In this document: piece after piece, positions 18,878 through 28,608 of the stretch
Layout: each line of letters begins with the position of its first letter
Position numbering within the stretch: position 1 is the first letter of the stretch
Assembly (NCBI GenBank): GCA_026913215.1
Contig: JAPTYK010000001.1
Location: forward strand, 2,294,001 to 2,358,000
From: Streptomyces diastatochromogenes
Lineage (GTDB): Bacteria > Actinomycetota > Actinomycetes > Streptomycetales > Streptomycetaceae
Reading direction: 5' to 3'
Length of the DNA: 64,000 nucleotides
Position numbers and translations under genes: made by a program
The notes under the pieces: generated by a model
The model's input: the letters and a program-made list of their open reading frames with translations, nothing else
What the model was told of the DNA's origin: nothing
The model's database searches: none

Positions 18878-20301
18878 GTGAGTGCGCTCTTCCCGCCCTG
18901 AAGGAACCGTCCGACCGGCCCGCCCTGCGCTTCGGCGCCGACGGGCTGACCTACGGCGAACTGGCCCGCGCCGCGGGGCCCTGGCGGTACGGCTCAAGGG
19001 GCCGGGCGCGTCGCCGTCTGGGCGACGCCCACCGCCCGCACGGCCGTCGCCGTCGTCGCGGCCCTGCTCGCCGGCGTGCCGGCCGTACCGCTGAATCCGC
19101 GCACCGGCGAGCGGGAGCTGGCGCACATCCTCGGGGACAGCGAGCCCGACGTGGTGCTCGCGGGGCCGGGGACGAGCTGCCGGTGTCGCTGCCCCGGATC
19201 GACGTGGAGCTCACCGGGCCGGAGGCGCCCGTCCCGGCCCCCGTGGACCCGGAGTCGCCCGCCCTGGTCGTCTACACCTCCGGGACCACCGGCCCCCCGA
19301 AGGGCGTCCTCCTCTCGCACCGGGCCGTCGCCGCGTCCCTCGACGCGCTGGCGGAGGCCTGGTCCTGGACGGCGGACGACGTGCTGGTGCACGCGCTGCC
19401 GCTGTTCCACGTCCACGGGCTCGTCCTCGGGGTCCTGGGGCCGCTGCGCCGGGGCGGGAGGTGCGGCACCTGGGCGCGTTCTCGGTGGACGGGGTCGCGC
19501 GGGAGCTGAGCGGCGGCGGGACGGTGCTGTTCGGCGTACCGACGATGTACCACCGGATCGCCGACGCCCTGGACGACGCCCGGCTGAGGGAGGCCCTGGC
19601 CGGTGCCCGGCTGCTGGTCTCCGGGTCCGCCGCGCTGCCCGTGCACGACCACGAGCGGATCGCGGCGGCGACGGGCCGGACCGTCGTGGAGCGGTACGGG
19701 ATGACCGAGACCCTCATGAACACCAGCGTGCGGCCCGGCGGCGAGCCCCGCCCCGGGACCGTCGGCACCCCTCGCGGGCGTGGAGCTGCGGCTCGTGGAC
19801 GAGGACGGCTCCGCGATCGGGGAACTCGACGGGGAGACCGTCGGCGAGGTGCAGGTGCGCGGCCCGAACCTCTTCTCCGGCTACCTCAACCGGCCGGAGG
19901 CGACGGCGGCGGCCTTCGACGGCGGCTGGTTCCGCACCGGCGACATGGCGGTCCGCGAGGCGGACGGCACGGTGCGCCTGGTGGGCCGGAAGGCCACGGA
20001 CCTGATCAAGAGCGGCGGCTACAAGATCGGCGCGGGCGAGATCGAGAACGCGCTGCTCGACCACCCCGGCGTCCGGGAGGCGGCCGTCACGGGCGAGCCC
20101 GATCCGGACCTGGGCGAGCGGATCGTGGCCTGGGTGGTGCCGCGGGACGGGGAGAAGCCGCCCTCGGAGGCGGACCTCGCCGACCACGTGGCCGGGCTGC
20201 TCGCCCCGCACAAGCGTCCCCGGGTGGTCCGCTACCTCGACGCCCTCCCCCGCAACGACATGGGCAAGGTGCTGAAGAAGGCGCTGCCGACGGCCGGTTG
20301 A
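18878..20301 (+). CDS. matB: Malonyl-CoA/methylmalonyl-CoA synthetase MatB (frameshifted)
   Basis: The GTG at 18878 has GAAGGAGT 8 nt upstream. The ANL-superfamily core is clear: P-loop VVYTSGTTGPPKGVLLSHRA, YGMTETLMNTS (adenylate motif), FRTGDMAVREADG, GRKATDLIKSGGYKIGAGE hinge and the catalytic lysine region NDMGKVLKKAL. The string MTETLMNTS followed by PRPGTVGTPLAG is characteristic of MatB, which makes malonyl- and methylmalonyl-CoA from the free diacids. The S. coelicolor MatB (SCO2444) has the same signature, and polyketide producers use it for extender units. Four lost bases lie near 18893, 18978, 19170 and 19460, and possibly 19770. Restored length is about 475 residues. Confidence 0.9.
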
Positions 20302-20313
20302 GCGGACGGCGGA

Positions 20314-20343
20314 GGCCGGGCCCCCCGAAGGAGGGGCCCGGCC
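20314..20343. terminator. Bidirectional terminator between matB and the subtilase
   Basis: Perfect arms GGCCGGGCCCC (20314-20324) and GGGGCCCGGCC (20333-20343), extended outward by GGACGG/CCGTCC, lie between converging genes. Confidence 0.8.
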
Positions 20344-20352
20344 GTCCGCGTC

Positions 20353-23300
20353 CTACTTCACGCCGACCGCGCGGATCAGCTCCTGCGTGACGGAGCCGCC
20401 CCGGTCGTCGCTCGCCCCGGCCCGCAGCGAGACCGAGCCCGCGCCGGACGGGATCCGCAGCTCACCGGTCCAGGAGGCGCCCCGCGGGGACTTCTTGAGG
20501 GCGACCTTCGTCCAGGTCGCGCCCTCGTCGTAGGAGACCTCCAGGGTGCCGGTCCCGATGGTGCCGGTGCCGGCCGCGCCCTTCACGTACTCGGCGGAGA
20601 TCCCGACGGGCAGCCGCCGGCCGGCGCGGACGTCGCCGTCGAGGTCGGTGGCCACGTCGAAGCCGAGGTTGAGCAGGGGCAGGTAGGTGACCCGGTCGGA
20701 CGGGGTCTCGGCGGAGCGGAACGTCCACTCGCTGTGGCCCTTGGTGCCGAGCCGCCAGCGGTCCGCGTCGAGCGCGGTGTCGGTGACGACCCGGTACGCG
20801 GCCTCCGCCGCCGGGGCGTCCCAGGCGTAGGCGCCGGAGCTCTTCCTGCGGTCGACGCGGACGCCGTCGACGTACACCTCGGTGTACTGGGTCATGGTGG
20901 CGTCGTTCCACACGTCGCCGAAGCCGGTGTGGTCGCCGCCGGAGTCGCCCCAGCCGGGGGTGTTGAAGCGGAGCTGGTTGCCGGTGCGCTGCTGGCCCCA
21001 GCCGAGGCCGGTGCCCAGCCAGGGGTGCCAGACGGGGCCGAACCAGTCGAGGTCGGCGCGGCTGCCGCCCCGGTACACGGACTGGCCGCCGCGCTCCTCC
21101 AGGGACTCGCCGAGGTCGACGGACTCGTGCCAGCGCTGGCCGGTGCCGGTGGAGACGTACTCGGTGCGCTCGGCCGGGAAGGCGATCCACTCCTTGAAGC
21201 CGAAGCCGACGCGGAAGGTGTCGGTGAGGGAGTAGCGGAACTCGCCGCCGAGTTCCTTCCGCTTCGTGGGCATGCGGAACGTGGAGTGGATCGTGGCGAG
21301 TTCGTCCTCGTCGGGGCGGAGGACCAGGTCCGTGCCGATGGCGCCGGGGTGCCCCTCGGAGAGGTCGTAGGTGTACGGGGTGAAGCGGGTGCCGGTCAGG
21401 TCGAGGCGCAGGCCGCGGGCCGCGCCGGCGGCGAGGCGGTTCGCGTCGGCGGTGTTCACGGTGGCGACGGCGAGCGGCCGGTCCTCGTAGGCGGCGGTGC
21501 CGAACCAGTCCATCAGGCGGCCGGGCCGGTCGTCGGTGACGAACAGGGCCTCGGCTCCGGCGTCCTGGGCGGTCTGGGCGAGCCCCGTCGGGTCGGCGCC
21601 CTCGGCGAGCCGGACGAGGACGGCCTTGCCGGTGACGTCCTTGCCGGTGTACTCGGCGGGGTGCCGGTGCCCGCGTCGACGAGGCCGAGGCGGTGGCGGC
21701 CCTCCAGGAGGGCCGTGCCGGCCTGCGGGGTGGCGTCGGAGAGGCGGACGCCGTCGACGGCCGCCTCCAGGAGCGGCTTGCCCAGGCGCCACACGGTCCG
21801 GTACTCGAAGGTGCCGGTGGCGGGCTTCCGGGTGGGCGCGGCGAAGATCGAGTCGTACCTCGGCGGGACCTGGACGGCTCCGCCGTAGGAGGCGCCGTTC
21901 GCCTCGCGGTCGAACTCCATGAGGAGCTGGCGGGTCTCGGTGCGCTTCTCGACCTCGGCGCGGATCTCGCGGAGCTTCCGGCCGTCGAGGGTGATCTCGC
22001 GGTCGCGGTCGAGGGCGATCTCGGGTTCGGTGAGGAAGCCGAGGCCGAGGGAGTCCCGGCCGTGGGAGCCGCGGACGTCGAGGAAGGTGTCGACGGTGTA
22101 CGTGCCGGGCTTGAGGCGCAGCCGAAGGGTGCCGGACTCGTCGACGGGGGCGGTGAAGGGGTCGGTGTCCCCCATCAGCCGCTGCACGTCCAGGTAGGCG
22201 GGGGCGGGGGCGCCGTCGCGGTCCTTGACGTGGACGGTGAGCGTGTAGCGCTCCTCCTCCTTGACCAGGCCGAGCGCGGTGTGCGCGACGGGCGTCCCGC
22301 CCGCGGTGGCGGTGATCCGGCCGGAGGAGACGCCGACGGGGGCCTTGGTGCCGTCTCCGGTGACGGTGGTGGAGGCGGTGCCGTGGGCGGGGACGGTGAG
22401 GGCGGTGTCGGCGAGGGTCGCGACGCCTGGGGCACGCCCTCGACGGCGAGGGCCAGGTCGACCGGGCTGTCGGAGGAGTTGGTGTACGTGACGGTCCTGG
22501 TGACCGGCTTGTTCGCCTCGTACGGCCAGGAGGTGAAGCCGAGGTCGGCGGAGCCGGTGGCGGTGACGTCCGCGGCGATCGCGGCGGCCACGTCGACGCG
22601 GCCGGAGCCGAGTTCGTACGCGGTGGCGTCGAGGGTCTTCGAGGAGGACATCAGCGCGTTCTTCAACTGGGCGCCGGTCCAGTCGGGTGCTCTCGGCGAG
22701 CAGCGCGGCGACGCCGGCGACGTGCGGGGTCGCCATCGAGGTGCCGCTCATGCTCGTGTAGGGGCCGCTGCCGGGGACGAGCCGGGAGCGGGCCGCGAGG
22801 ATGTCCACGCCGGGTGCCGACACGTCGGGCTTGAGTGCCTGGTCGCCGTATCGGGGCCCTGGCTGGTGAAGTAGGCGGCGCGGTCGGCGGAGTCGACGGC
22901 GCCGACGGTGAGCGCGGAGTCGGCGGCGCCGGGCGAGCCGATGGAGCCGGGGTAGCCGGAGTTCCCGGCGGCGATGACGAAGAGGGCGCCGGTCTCGGCG
23001 GAGAGGGCGTCGACGGCCCGTGCCATCGGGTCGGTGCCGTCGCTGGGTTCGGTGGAGCCGAGGCTCATCGAGACGATCTTCGCGTCGACGTCCCGGGCGG
23101 CCCACTCCATGCCCGCGATGATCTGCGACTCGGTGCCGGTGCCCTGGTCGCTGAGGACCTTGCCGACGGCGAGGGTCGCGCCGGGGGCGACGCCCTTCTC
23201 CTTGCCGTCGCTCGCGGCTCCGGAGCCGCCGACGGTGGAGGTGACGTGGGTGCCGTGCCCGGCGCGGTCGGCGACCTCCTGGCCCTCGATGAAGGACTTG

Positions 23301-24035
23301 GTCGCGGAGATCCGGCCCGCGAGGTCGGGGTGGCCGAGGTCGGCGCCGGTGTCGAGGACGGCGACCTTGACGCCCTTGCCTGTGAGCCCGGCCTCCCAGG
23401 CCTTCGGGGTGCCGATCTGGGCGTTGGACTCGGCCATGGCGGCCTTCACGCGGCCGTCGAGCCAGACCTTGGCGGGGGCGGCGGCGCGGGCGGTGGAGCG
23501 CGCGGTGAAGCCCTTCCAGAAGGCGGCGGGGTCGGTGGCGGTGACGGCGGCGCCGCCGATGCTGGGCAGGGCGCGGACGGTCTCGGTGCCGCGCGGGGCG
23601 GCGGCGGTGGCGGTGCGGGCGCCCTCGGCTCCGTACGTGACGATCAGCGGGAGTTCACCGGTGACGCCCTGCTCGACGAGGCCGGTGACGTCGAAGAGGC
23701 GGGGGTCGAGCGCGCCGGAGGCCAGGTAGGGGCGGGCCTCGTCGGGGACGACGGTGACGCGGCCGTTCACGGTCCGGCTGCGGATCGCGCCGGTGGCGCC
23801 CTTCGCCCGGTCGACGGTGACGGTGCTCGCGCCGTCGCCGAGGTCGGTGAGGGTGACGCGGTCGCCGGTGACGAGGGTGACGGTGTGGCGGGTCGCGGAC
23901 GCCTTGAAGGTGTCCGGGACGGCGGGGCGGGGTCCGCGCGGCGGCGGCCTGCCCGGCCGTGAGCAGCGCGAGGGAGAGGCCCGCGGCGAGCAGCGCGGCC
24001 CTCCCTCTGTCGAAGGGCGTGGTCCTCGGCGTCAT
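20353..24035 (-). CDS. Large secreted S8 (subtilisin-like) serine protease (frameshifted)
   Basis: The ATG at 24035 has CGAGGAG upstream and gives a signal peptide (RGRAALLAAGLSLALLTAG, then QAAAA). The catalytic triad is present: Asp in VAVLDTGADLGHPDLAGR, His in HGTHVTSTVGGSG and Ser in SGTSMATPHVAG, with the oxyanion Asn in AAGNSGYPGS. After the catalytic domain come Ig/Fn-like segments, a protease-associated-type stretch (VTGKAVLVRLAEG) and a long beta-rich C-terminal region ending VTQELIRAVGVK. At about 1228 residues it belongs to the large Streptomyces subtilases of roughly 1,100-1,250 residues. Breaks lie near 23930, 22855, 22687, 22430 and 21662. It is expected to be extracellular. 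The gene stands alone, followed by the shared terminator. Confidence 0.9.
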
Positions 24036-24186
24036 CGTTCGGACTCCTCGCGGACCCGGGGTCGGGGTGTGCCGGGTCCGCGAGGAGTCTTGGCCCGTGG
24101 GGCGGGAGTTGACCCCTGTCACTCCTGGCGGTTATGTGCCGTGGCGGTCAACCGCCAGGAGGAGAAGGGACGTTGGCGGAGAATGC

Positions 24187-25463
24187 TCACGGAGTCGGGT
24201 CGAGGGCGTCATAGCGGCGGAATCCGCGCGCGTACAGGGCGAGGATGCCGATGGCCAGGACGCAGGCGATCCCGCCGCCGGTGATGGCGACCGCCGGGGA
24301 GGTGAGGCCGGCGACGGAGCCCGCGAGAAAGTCGCCGAGCCGGGGCCCGCCCGCGACGACCACGATGAAGACGCCCTGGAGCCGGCCGCGCATCTCGTCC
24401 GGGGCGGCGACCTGCATCATCGTGTTCCGGAAGATCATCGAGACGGTGTCGGAGTAGCCGGCGAGGGCGAGCAGGAGCAGTCCGAGCCAGAGGTTCCGGG
24501 TCAGTCCGAAGACGGCGATGGCGGTGCCCCAGCAGGCGACGGCGAGGAGGATCGCCTGCCCGTGGTGGCGGATGCGGCCCTGCCAGCCGGAGAGGACCCC
24601 GCCGAGGAGCGCCCCGAACGCGGGCGCGGCGGCGAGGAGTCCGGTGGTCTTCGCGTCGCCGCCGTACCAGAGGACGGCGACGGCCGGGAACAGGGCGCGG
24701 GGGTGGGCGAGGATCATCGCGCAGAAGTCCGAGAAGAACGTCATGCGCAGGTTGGGGCGGGTGGCGAGGAACCGCAGTCCGTCGAGGACGGAGGCCCGCT
24801 TGCTCCCGGTCCGCTCCGGGAGCATGGACGGCAGCCGCCACATGGCGTACAGGCCGGCGGTGAAGGCGACGGCGTCCACGAGGTACGCGGCCTGGTAGCC
24901 GGCGAGTCCCACGATCAGGCCGCCGAGGCTCGGTCCGACGAGCGTGCCGAAGGTCATGACCATCGAGTTGAGCGCGTTGGCGGCGCGCAGCTGCTCGGGC
25001 GGCAGGAGCCGGGGGATCATCGCGGAGCGCGCGGGCGCGTTGAGGGCGGTGCACACGGCCTGGAGGGCGACGATCCCGTAGAGGAACCAGACGTGGTGGA
25101 AGCCGGCGAGCGCGGCGCCGGCGAGGGCGATGGAGAGCGCGGCGGAGCCGCCGGCGCTGGCGAGGCCGAGCTTGCGGCGGTCGACGGTGTCGGCGATGGC
25201 GCCGCCGTACAGGCCGAAGACGACGAGCGGGACGAGGGCGAAGAGGCCGACGAGTCCGACGGAGAAGGGCGAGCGGGTGATGTCGTAGACCTGGAGGAGA
25301 CCGCGAGCGCGGTCATGCCCTGCCCGACCCAGGAGACGGTGTTCCCGAACCAGAGGCGTCGATAGTGCGCGGAGGTGCGCAGCGGGGTGAGGTCGGCGAG
25401 GAGCTTGCGGCGGTCCTGCTCCGGCTCCCGCTCCTGTTCCCGGCTGTCCTGGGTGGCGGTCAC
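24187..25463 (-). CDS. MFS transporter, enterobactin exporter (EntS)-like
   Basis: The GTG start at 25463 overlaps the stop of the upstream GNAT gene (GTGA), indicating translational coupling. The protein has about 12 hydrophobic helices; LRTSAHYRRLWFGNTVSWVG at the N-terminus and TALNAPARSAMIPRLLPPEQ after helix 4 are hallmarks of the DHA3/EntS-like branch of the major facilitator superfamily, drug or siderophore exporters. One base is lost near 25298. Restored length is 425 residues. The substrate is unknown. Confidence 0.88.
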
Positions 25464-25911
25464 GCGACGTCGTACCGCAGCTCGGGGCGCTCCCAGTGGA
25501 TGCGTCCGGTGGGCGGCACGGTGCCGGTGCGGACGGCGCCGGTCCGCAGGTAGAACTGCTCGGCGGGCGGGTGCGCGACGACCCGCACGGAGGCGAGTCC
25601 GGCGGCCCTGGCCTGCTCGGTCATGTGCTCCATGAGGAGCCGGCCTATGCCGAGTCCCTGGGCGGCGTCGGCGACGAAGGCGAGGTCGAGTTCGGCCTCG
25701 TCGAGGAGGAGCGCGTAGAAGCCGAGGACACGGCCGCCGTCGCTGTCGTCGACGGCGACGTGGACGGGTGGTGCTCGATGTACGGGCCGCCGACCTGGTA
25801 GCCCTCGACCATGGCGGCGTAGTCGCCCCGGTAGGCCCCTGAGGTCCGGACGAGCCGGGTGAGCCGTTTGGAGTCGTCGGCGGTGGCGCGCCGGATGCTG
25901 ATGTCGGACAT
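25460..25911 (-). CDS. GNAT family N-acetyltransferase (one frameshift)
   Basis: It starts at ATG 25911 (MSDISIRRATADDSKRLTRL). The acetyl-CoA binding stretch is AELDLAFVADAAQGLGIGRL, with the Q/GxGxG/A-type loop, and the protein ends HWERPELRYDVA. One base is lost near 25770; restored length is 150 residues, normal for a single-domain GNAT. It overlaps the following MFS gene by the GTGA junction, so the two may act together, for example acetylating and exporting a compound (inference). The upstream gap holds an imperfect dyad, GAGTATAGGG (25917-25926) and CCCTACTC (25933-25940), a possible operator. Confidence 0.85.
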
Positions 25912-25975
25912 GGATTGAGTATAGGGCGAGATCCCTACTCGCTCCTTACAATTTAATGAACGCGACACAGCGGCC

Positions 25976-26701
25976 CTACCGCTGTGCGAGCCGCATCGGC
26001 TGCGGCCCCGGGGAGAGGACGATGCGCGGGACCGGGCGGGGCGGGCGCGGGGAGACCGGGGTGAGCCGCCAGCGCGAGGCGATCGCGGCGAGCGCGAGGG
26101 TGGCCTCGGCCGTGCCGAACATCTCGCCGACGCACTGGTGGCGCCGAGCCCGAACGGCAGCCAGGCGTCCCTCGGCACGCCCCCGCCGCCCACCGGCCGG
26201 GGTCGAAGCGCGCCGGGTCGGGAAGAGCTCCCGGCGCCGGTGGAGCAGATAGAGGCAGCAGATGACGACGGAGCCGGGCGGCAGCGTCCGCCCGGCCAGC
26301 TCGGTGGCGCGGGTGGCAGTGCGGGTGATCGCCCAGGCCGGCGGGTAGAGGCGGATCCCCCACAACGGCCGGTCACGCGGCAGGGGTTGCCGCAGGAGTT
26401 CGGCGGCGGCCGTCAACAGGTCGGCGCCTCCCGGTCGCCCGTAGGGGTGAAGATCGGGATCGAAGCCGGGGTCGGGCTCCCGGCGCGGGCACCCCGGTCC
26501 GCCCGCGAGCCGGTGGGCGAGCTCCGGGAGCAGGCCGATGCGGTGCCTCAGGTGGTCCAACGCCCTTGCGCGGGAGGGTGGTTCACCCTCGAAGACGATC
26601 AGCCCGCCGAGGTGGAGGGCGGAGTCCGCCGCGTGCGGCGCCGCCACGTCGAGGGAGAGCCGGTCGAGCACCGCGAGCGGCACCGCGGGGGAGGATCGCA
26701 T
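25976..26701 (-). CDS. Chimeric frame: WS/DGAT acyltransferase N-terminus joined to cytochrome P450 C-terminus
   Basis: From ATG 26701 (a GTG at 26719 is in frame) the first 110-115 residues match the N-terminus of wax ester synthase/diacylglycerol acyltransferases: LAVLDRLSLDVAAPH, LHLGGLIVFEGEP, DPGFDPDLHPYG and LPRDRPLWGIRL. The acyltransferase HHxxxDG active site, expected just after, is absent. Instead the frame continues as a P450 from the ERR-helix region onward: RLYPPAWAITRTATRATELAG, FPDPARFDPGRW, then the haem loop WLPFGLGAHQCVGEM. The P450 lacks its I-helix and ExxR. Frame breaks occur at about 26210 and 26140. Neither half can be a working enzyme as it stands. The join is near 26350 and shares CGCCTC with both parents. 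Confidence 0.7.
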   Translation of the reverse strand: MRSSPAVPLAVLDRLSLDVAAPHAADSALHLGGLIVFEGEPPSRARALDHLRHRIGLLPELAHRLAGGPGCPRREPDPGFDPDLHPYGRPGGADLLTAAAELLRQPLPRDRPLWGIRLYPPAWAITRTATRATELAGRTLPPGSVVICCLYLLHRRRELFPTRRASTPAGGRRGRAEGRLAAVRARRHQCVGEMFGTAEATLALAAIASRWRLTPVSPRPPRPVPRIVLSPGPQPMRLAQR

Positions 26702-26740
26702 CGGATCTGAAGATCGCACAGCCCGCTACGATACGTCATC

Positions 26741-28031
26741 ATGCAATCGCAATGCGTGACGGCCGCCGTGACGGACGGCATGCCTCCCACCCCTCCCGAC
26801 TTCCTCGACGACGAGGTCGTGGCGGCCTGGACGGCCTCCGGAGCCCCCCTCGTCGACCTCCTCCGGCGGGCGCACACCCCGGCCGGCTGACCGGATTCCG
26901 CCGGGGCGGCCGGGCGGCGGTCCTGGTCACGGAGCCCCGGCACGTGCACCGGGTGCTCGGCGTCGGCGGCGACCGGTACGTGAAGCGGTCGCACCGGGCG
27001 AGGCCCCTGCTCGGCGACGGCATGATCACCGCCACCGGCGAGGCCTGGCGGTCCCAGCGCAGGCTCCTCCAGGCCCTGTTCACCGGCCGGGGCGTCCAGC
27101 GCTGGGAACACCACATCGCGGGGGCGACGGCCCGCGTCGTCGACCGCTGGGCGGAGCGGGCCCGCCGGGGCGAGCCGACGGACATCGCCGAGGACGCGCA
27201 GTTCTTCACCGTCGACACCATCTGGCGCTCGCTCACCGGCCGGCCCCTGGACCGGGAGACGTACCTCGACCTGGCGGCCGTGCAGGACATCGTCGCCGCG
27301 CTCCCCCGATGTGGGCGGCGCGGGCACGCTGCCCCGGCGGCGGAGGCGGCGCTCGGCGCGCTCGACGAGCGGATGTTCCGGGCGCTCGCCGACGCCCGGG
27401 TCCGCCACCGGGCGGACGGCGCCGGGACCAGCGTCCTGGACCGGCTGCTCGACGCGGCCGGGACGGATCCCGCGTACACGGACCGGCTGATCCGCGACGA
27501 GCTCGTCACCCTGCTCGTCGCCGGATACGAGAGCAGCGCCCGCACGCTGACCTGGGCGTTCGTCCTGCTCGCCGCGCACCCGGAGGTCATGGAGCGGGCC
27601 TCGGACGACGCGCGGGCGGTCGAGGCGGTGCTCTGCGAGACGCTGCGGCTCTACCCGACGGGCTGGCTGCTGCCCCGGCACAGCCCGGCGGACGAGACCC
27701 TCGACGGCTGGGCGGTCCCCGCCGGCACGGACCTCCTCGTCTGCCCGTACCTCACCCACCGCGACCCGGAGGTGTGGCCCGACCCCGAGGCCTTCGACCC
27801 CGGCCGCTTCCCGGCCCGCTCGCCGCTGCCGCCCGGCGCGTACCTCCCCTTCGGCATCGGGCCCCGGGCCTGCCTCGGCACCCGCTTCGCGATGCGGGAG
27901 ATGGAGGTGCTGCTCGGCGCGCTGCTCGCCCGGTTCCGGGTGGAGACGACCGGACCGGCGGGCGAGCCCGTCTTCGGCATCAACCTGCGCCCGGCGGGCC
28001 CCTGCGCGCCCGCGTCCACGCGCGCGCGTGA
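26741..28031 (+). CDS. Cytochrome P450 (frameshifted ends)
   Basis: I take the ATG at 26741 (MQSQCVTAAVTDGMPPTPPD). No ribosome site is visible and a TACGAT box ends about 8 bp upstream, so a leaderless message is possible; GTG 26756 is an alternative. All P450 marks are present: substrate helix LGDGMITATGEAWRSQRRLL, I-helix LLVAGYESSARTLTWAF, ExxR in CETLRLYPTGW, PEAFDPGRF, and the haem loop LPFGIGPRACLGTRFAMREM with the cysteine ligand. It is a class I soluble type needing ferredoxin partners, none of which are encoded nearby. Bases are lost near 26885 and 28000; restored length is 430 residues, ending at the TGA at 28029-28031. It is divergent from the chimeric frame and beside a class II terpene cyclase. 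Confidence 0.88.
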
Positions 28032-28108
28032 ACGCGCCCGCCCCGACCCGTACGACTCCCCGGGCGCGCCGCCGAGCGCGTCGACTACGTCGACCCCGGG
28101 ACCGGGTG

Positions 28109-28553
28109 GTGACCCAGGGCCGACGGGCCGCCGGTCCCCCTCCGGACTGCTCCGCCGGTACGCGGCGACCGTCTGCACCGACCACGCCGGCCGGGTCCTG
28201 CTCTACCGGCGGACCGCCGCCGCCCCGGCCTACCCGGACCACTACGACGTCCTGGTCGGCGGGGCGGTCCGCAGCGGCGAGGAGTACCGCGCGGCCGCGC
28301 TCCGGGAGCTCCGCGAGGAGCTGGGCTGGGAGCGGGCGCCCGGCCTCGCCGAGGCGTACCGGATCCGCGTCGACGATCCGCACGGCGCCTGCTTCCTGAC
28401 GGTCCACCGCTGGACGGCGGACCGCGCGCCCCGGCCCGACCCCGGGAGATCGCCTGGTGCGGCTTCGTCGCGCCCCTCGCCGTCCTGACCGGCGGCTACA
28501 CCCCGCTGGTCCCGGCCGGCGCGGAGGCCCTGCGGCGCCTGTTCCCGCTCTGA
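28109..28553 (+). CDS. Nudix hydrolase (frameshifted)
   Basis: I start at GTG 28109 (VTQGRRAAG). The Nudix box is GGAVRSGEEYRAAALRELRE followed by ELGW, matching Gx5Ex7REUxEExGU and so binding Mg for pyrophosphate chemistry. The N-terminal YAATVCTDHAGRVLLYRRT is a typical opening. Bases are lost near 28140 and 28440. About 148 residues result, ending EALRRLFPL. It lies 77 bp after the P450 and 55 bp before the terpene cyclase. A role in prenyl diphosphate metabolism (for example isopentenyl diphosphate isomerase-like) would suit the neighbours, but the sequence alone does not show it. Confidence 0.8.
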
Positions 28554-28608
28554 CGCCCGGCGCCTCCCTCCCCCCTCTCTCTCACGACACCGCCGAAGGA
28601 CACCACCC

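Noticed and set aside
26353..26358. GGATCC at the chimera join as proof of a cloning junction
   Set aside because: A single 6-bp site is common by chance in such DNA, and no vector sequence is seen. It remains only a reason to check.
26566..28488. P450 and Nudix hydrolase as one fused protein
   Set aside because: They share one frame only because a base is lost near 28000. With it restored, the P450 stops at 28029-28031 after RVHARA, and the Nudix gene has its own start.
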